Shown here piece by piece: positions 60,341 to 64,000 of a DNA stretch of 64,000 nucleotides. This DNA is from Quercus robur (taxonomy: Eukaryota > Streptophyta > Magnoliopsida > Fagales > Fagaceae). The number at the start of each line of letters is the position of its first letter. Positions within the stretch are counted from its first letter, which is position 1. The stretch is taken from positions 15,433,830-15,497,829 of the forward strand of contig NC_065538.1 of assembly GCF_932294415.1 (NCBI RefSeq). Direction: 5' to 3'. The position numbers and the translations under genes were made by a program. The notes under the pieces are model-generated. The model had not been told where the DNA came from and searched no databases. It saw only the letters and a program-made list of their open reading frames with translations.

Positions 60341-61937
60341 TATTTGTGATGATTATGTAATCATTAATTTCAGTTCTTATTTCACATCCTCAACGTTATT
60401 TTTTGTTATTTGGAATTGAATTAAAATCCGGACATTTATTCTCTTTCACTCAATGTTTTGGCCTCAAGTTATAATCTTTAATTTTCTCAAAAAAAAAAAA
60501 GTTATAATCTTTAATTATTTACACATAATATTTAACAATGCTTTTACTTGGTTCTTATTTAGAATAACATTTTCTTATTTCCTATTGGCTTTTCTTTTAT
60601 ATATGGTTGTTAGATCCATTTCTTGGGTTCTTCGTTTATCTCACTTTTCTTTTCTGATTGTCTTTACGTTTTGTAAGATGGATGGTTTAAGAACTGAATG
60701 TTTGAGTAAAATTATTTTTTAATTTTTAGTAAGTAAAATTTTTTATTTTTAATGTTAATTACTGAGTTTTTAATGTAAATTTTATTGTTATTTCCTTATT
60801 GATATATGTCTTTAATTTACTAGAATGCTTATAAGTCTTTGTTTCTTTTAATTTTTGTACTGCTCAGACTATTACACTCAATTTATTGGGAGGCTTTTTT
60901 AAATGTTGTTGTTAGCTTTATTTATTTTGTTTACCTATTTATTTTTATTGTGTGTATCTTAGTGTTAGTGTACATAGCCAATCAAAAAATAGAAATAGGA
61001 GAAACATCTGTTCAAAGACCTGAAAGAATGCCGCTCCAAATGCTTCAAAAACGTCAAAAAAGTACTAAGCAAATTGCTACAAAGAAGAAAAAAAAAATGA
61101 ACTCTATTGTATATACTACCTTACTCTACAAGTCTTTATGTATTTCATAGTATTGTTAATTATTATTTTTTTTCCTTTAGAAGAGTAAACTCAATGTACT
61201 GAATAAAGCTGACAGATTAGAACAGCGTTACTATAAAATGTAATTATATTTCACAATTTGGTATATTAGACACTGTGATGGTCCCAAAATGGTTGATTTC
61301 AAAGTGTATAAGCTGAATGAAGAATGTAGACAACAGGATTTGCTTTATTAAAATAAATAGATTTTTCCCTATTGTTCTGTTATTGTAAAGTAAAAAGTTA
61401 TGTGTGTTCAGCTACTACATCTCTATTTTTTTGGTTACTTTAATTTTTCAACTAAGTCAATATAGTGTATATAATTGTATATAAGTCAACTAAATTTTTC
61501 TTCCCATTTCTTTTCCTCTCTTCCTTTTTATTTTAAAAGAAATATAAAGATATCTAATTCTTACAACTTTATTACTTCTAATGAAACCATTTTTATAGCT
61601 ATACACAAGTTATCATTTTGATCTCTTATTTTTTTAGGAGGGTTAGTTATACAGTGAAAAACATGTCTGTTTATTTCAATTTAATTTGTCAGGATCCTTC
61701 GTAAATACCATCAAAAATAGAGTTGTAATGACTAAGAGTCTTAACAATGTATAACATATATTTAAAGCAATTACCTGTATTTTCTTATACGTATGAGATT
61801 TTAAATGATCCCGCGCATCGCGCGGGTTAAACACTAGTTTGAATAATATGTGGAGTAAATTTTTTTTTTTCTCAAATGGGAATAAGCAACTTGAATAAAC
61901 ATTTAACCTTGATTAGTAGACGCAGTGTTTGTCTTAC

Positions 61938-64000
61938 CTTCTTGTTCTCTTATTCTTTTAAATATCCAAAAGATACCAGCTGCACCTAATAACAAGATGA
62001 AAAATCCGCCAATGGACGCAACTATTGGAACAATGATATTCTTCTTCTTCTTCTGCTCCGTTGTACATGAAATTGATGGGCATAGATTTGGATTTTCTGC
62101 CACACTAACATTAAAAAAATCATGGCATAAAAGGTAAGAATTGCAATCACCACTAATCCCTTATACACAAGGTACAAATAGGTGCGATTGTAATTTTTTA
62201 ACATGTTTCTTGTGGTGGGATAGTGATGAAAATGAAAAATGGCACAAAAAGTTTTGACAGAAAGGAGACCTTAGTAACAGTGAACCACTCTTTGATTTGT
62301 CAAGAAGGGCAGCTGGAAGTGAGCCACTCAGGTTGTTTCTTTCTAAGTTTCTGCAAAGGATGAGAAAATATGATCCCCTTTTCAAATAAAAGTTTTGAAA
62401 TAATTTTCCGAAATCCATATAACTTACAGGACCCTCAATGATTGCAAATTTGATAGTAAATCAGGAACTGGTCCTGTTAAGCTATTATTTGATAGATCCC
62501 TGAAATGAGCAATTCAATTAAAAATTTATTATTGTAATAATAAATGGAGATTAAATATTGGTCCTTTTTACCCTCTTACATGAAAATTAATTGATTGTGT
62601 GTGATTTCGATACTTACAAGTATTGTATCATTGTGAGATTGGATATGTAAGGATCAATTTGCCCAGCCAATCCACTTGATGACAAGTTCCTAATTAATAG
62701 AAAATTTTCAGTTATTCTGACATGATAGATTGTACTAAGACAGCTCTTTAGCTTATTTGAAGGCATATACTTACAGTGATGTGATTGTAGGAGATTCAAA
62801 AGCATTATAGGTACAGTTTAATCCATCCCACACATAGGCTGTAGGGGCACATGGATCGCCTTGCTAGTTTCTTGTTACTCCATAGATTGTCTTGATGTTC
62901 TTGATCGCATCAACTAATGTTTTGAATGCATACAAGAAATTATTAAAAATTGAGATCAAGAATATTAGGACAAACTAAAAACCTTGTTAAAGAAAAATAA
63001 TGCATTGTGAATAACTTACCATCTTGTTGGTCTGTCTGAGATTGTAAGAGCTCTACAACCGTGTAAACCTCAATGGCATTGATGAGTGGTGGAAGAGTTG
63101 ATTGTTCAATTTTATAAAGAGCAAACTCAAATTTTCCCCCTTTCAAGGCTGAAGGGCTGTATACAGTGGTTGTGTGCAGGTACTTAGGAATATAAGGTCC
63201 ACCCCATAACTCCCCATTTAGAGAAATGTTGAATACTCTAGATTCGTTTGCTTTGAGAGCTTTGATTTCAGCAATGTGGATGTAGACATGATATTGGGAT
63301 GTGTTATCAGGGGGCACCCAGTTGAATGTCATGGGTGCACTTGCGTTTATTGCTGTAGAGGCAGTATCCATGACCACTGATGGTGGTTGGAAATCATTGT
63401 GAGTTATATCCATGACCGCAGTAAGTGAAGTACTTATTGGTGTCCAACCAAACATGGCCGTAGGGGGGAACCACATGCGATCAAAAACATCATCTTTGTA
63501 CCTGACGCATATTGAATTTAAAAGTTCTTAGCAAAATCATAGTAATATAAGATGGCATGATAAATAAAAAATATGATTCACCTATATGTTTGATTGGTTA
63601 ATGAACCAAAATCAAGCCGCAGAAAGGTTGACAATGATCCGGATTCAGTGACATACGTGCCATTTTTCAATGGCCTTAGTTCTAATGCTGAAATAAACGG
63701 TACACCATTGCCGGTGTTCACCAGACAAAAATCTATATGATCTAATTTTGGTACATGTATGAGCTCCGCAAAGATGAATGTGGATTCATCGAGTAATGTC
63801 ACTGAATCCCACTTATTAGCATCAATATACAGGTCGAATCCTGGAGGTTTACTTTTTGCATCATAATTTGCATACAAGAAACTCCCTCTCTGATCAAATA
63901 TCTGGTGCCATTTGTAACACTAAGTGTGTAACAGTTTCTGATTCCTTGAGGAAAGCTTCTGACATAGTAATACTCCTGTTCAAGGCTATTTGTTTTGTAC
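61938..64000 (-). pseudogene. Receptor-kinase gene 2, malectin-like/LRR/membrane exons (runs off right edge)
   Basis: Minus-strand exons: beyond 64000 to 63582 (first malectin half: RSFPQGIRNCYTLSV, NYDAKSKPPGFDLYID), 63501-63020 (second half), 62913-62775, 62689-62618 and 62499-62428 (LRRs, 72 bp each), 62350-62270 and 62104-61938 (membrane segment IVPIVASIGGFFILLLGAAG). Two lesions are visible. A duplicated CT in the CTCTCT run at 63886-63892 shifts the frame between RYLIR and the SFLYANYD segment, and TGG to TAG at 62864-62866 stops the conserved NWQGDPC motif. Otherwise exon sizes and phases fit the family. The signal-peptide exon lies outside the window. Confidence 0.87.

Larger units (their letters stand above)
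56633..61837 (+). mobile_element. Non-autonomous Helitron, copy 2 (5.2 kb)
   Basis: It starts TCTATATATAATAACAGAAG and ends with the hairpin CCCGCGC-atc-GCGCGGG followed by TTAAACACTAG, with A before and T after, the full Helitron signature. It is colinear with copy 1 (inverted) over the terminal regions, the tRNA-like relic (60296-60340) and the 62-codon frame (59188-59376). It is longer mainly because a segment starting near 57165 is repeated near 58634. No Rep/helicase coding is present. It is inserted in an intron of receptor-kinase gene 2, in the opposite orientation. Confidence 0.9.

Overview
This window looks like nuclear DNA from a flowering plant, probably a woody dicot. It has AT-rich introns, AAACCCTAG-type leader sequence, nested LTR retrotransposons, CACTA and Helitron DNA transposons, and a tandem pair of malectin/LRR receptor-kinase genes. 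I cannot name the species; a Fagales-like tree is only an impression.

Left part (1-30.4 kb): a 3 kb-class LTR-family end (1-367), then an AT-rich tandem array with a unit of about 415 bp (about 600-2814). The array is interrupted by one 20 kb composite insert and resumes at about 22783. The insert is a decayed CACTA transposon (subterminal repeats at 2815-3376; antisense DUF4216, DUF4218 and TNP2 pieces at 15.4-17.2 and 22.4-22.8 kb). Two retrotransposons sit inside it. The first is an 11.4 kb Tat-type Gypsy element (3382-14793, target duplication CTTTA), which carries an antisense spliced gene that is itself split by a solo LTR (10835-11954, CTCAG). The second is a gag-only Copia-type element (17224-22413, TTCCC). 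The array ends at a Helitron (25833-30352, minus strand).

Middle (30.4-42.1 kb): no protein gene that I can support. It holds A/T-rich sequence with Helitron-family debris, including two head-to-head Helitron 5' ends around 40.5 kb, a probable solo LTR (about 39631-40455), local tandem duplications and long poly(A) tracts.

Right part (42.1-64 kb): two tandem minus-strand genes for malectin-like/LRR receptor kinases (LRR-I-type architecture). The first (42155-45498) has lost its 5' exons and carries a stop next to the membrane segment. The second (54738 to beyond the right edge) keeps every exon visible in the window but has a 2-nt frameshift and a Trp-to-stop change. A second Helitron (56633-61837) lies in its intron, 20 bp from the splice acceptor of the first kinase exon. 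Between the two genes are a CACTA-like non-autonomous element (46614-48962) with a nested solo LTR (46886-47950, GAAAT) and a young, apparently complete Copia element (49614-54668, AAGTA). That Copia element has an uninterrupted polyprotein of about 1,300 codons and ends 64 bp beyond the second gene's stop codon.

The nesting gives a relative time order: array, then CACTA, then Gypsy and gag-only Copia, then solo LTR. The intact Copia element and the two Helitrons look comparatively recent.
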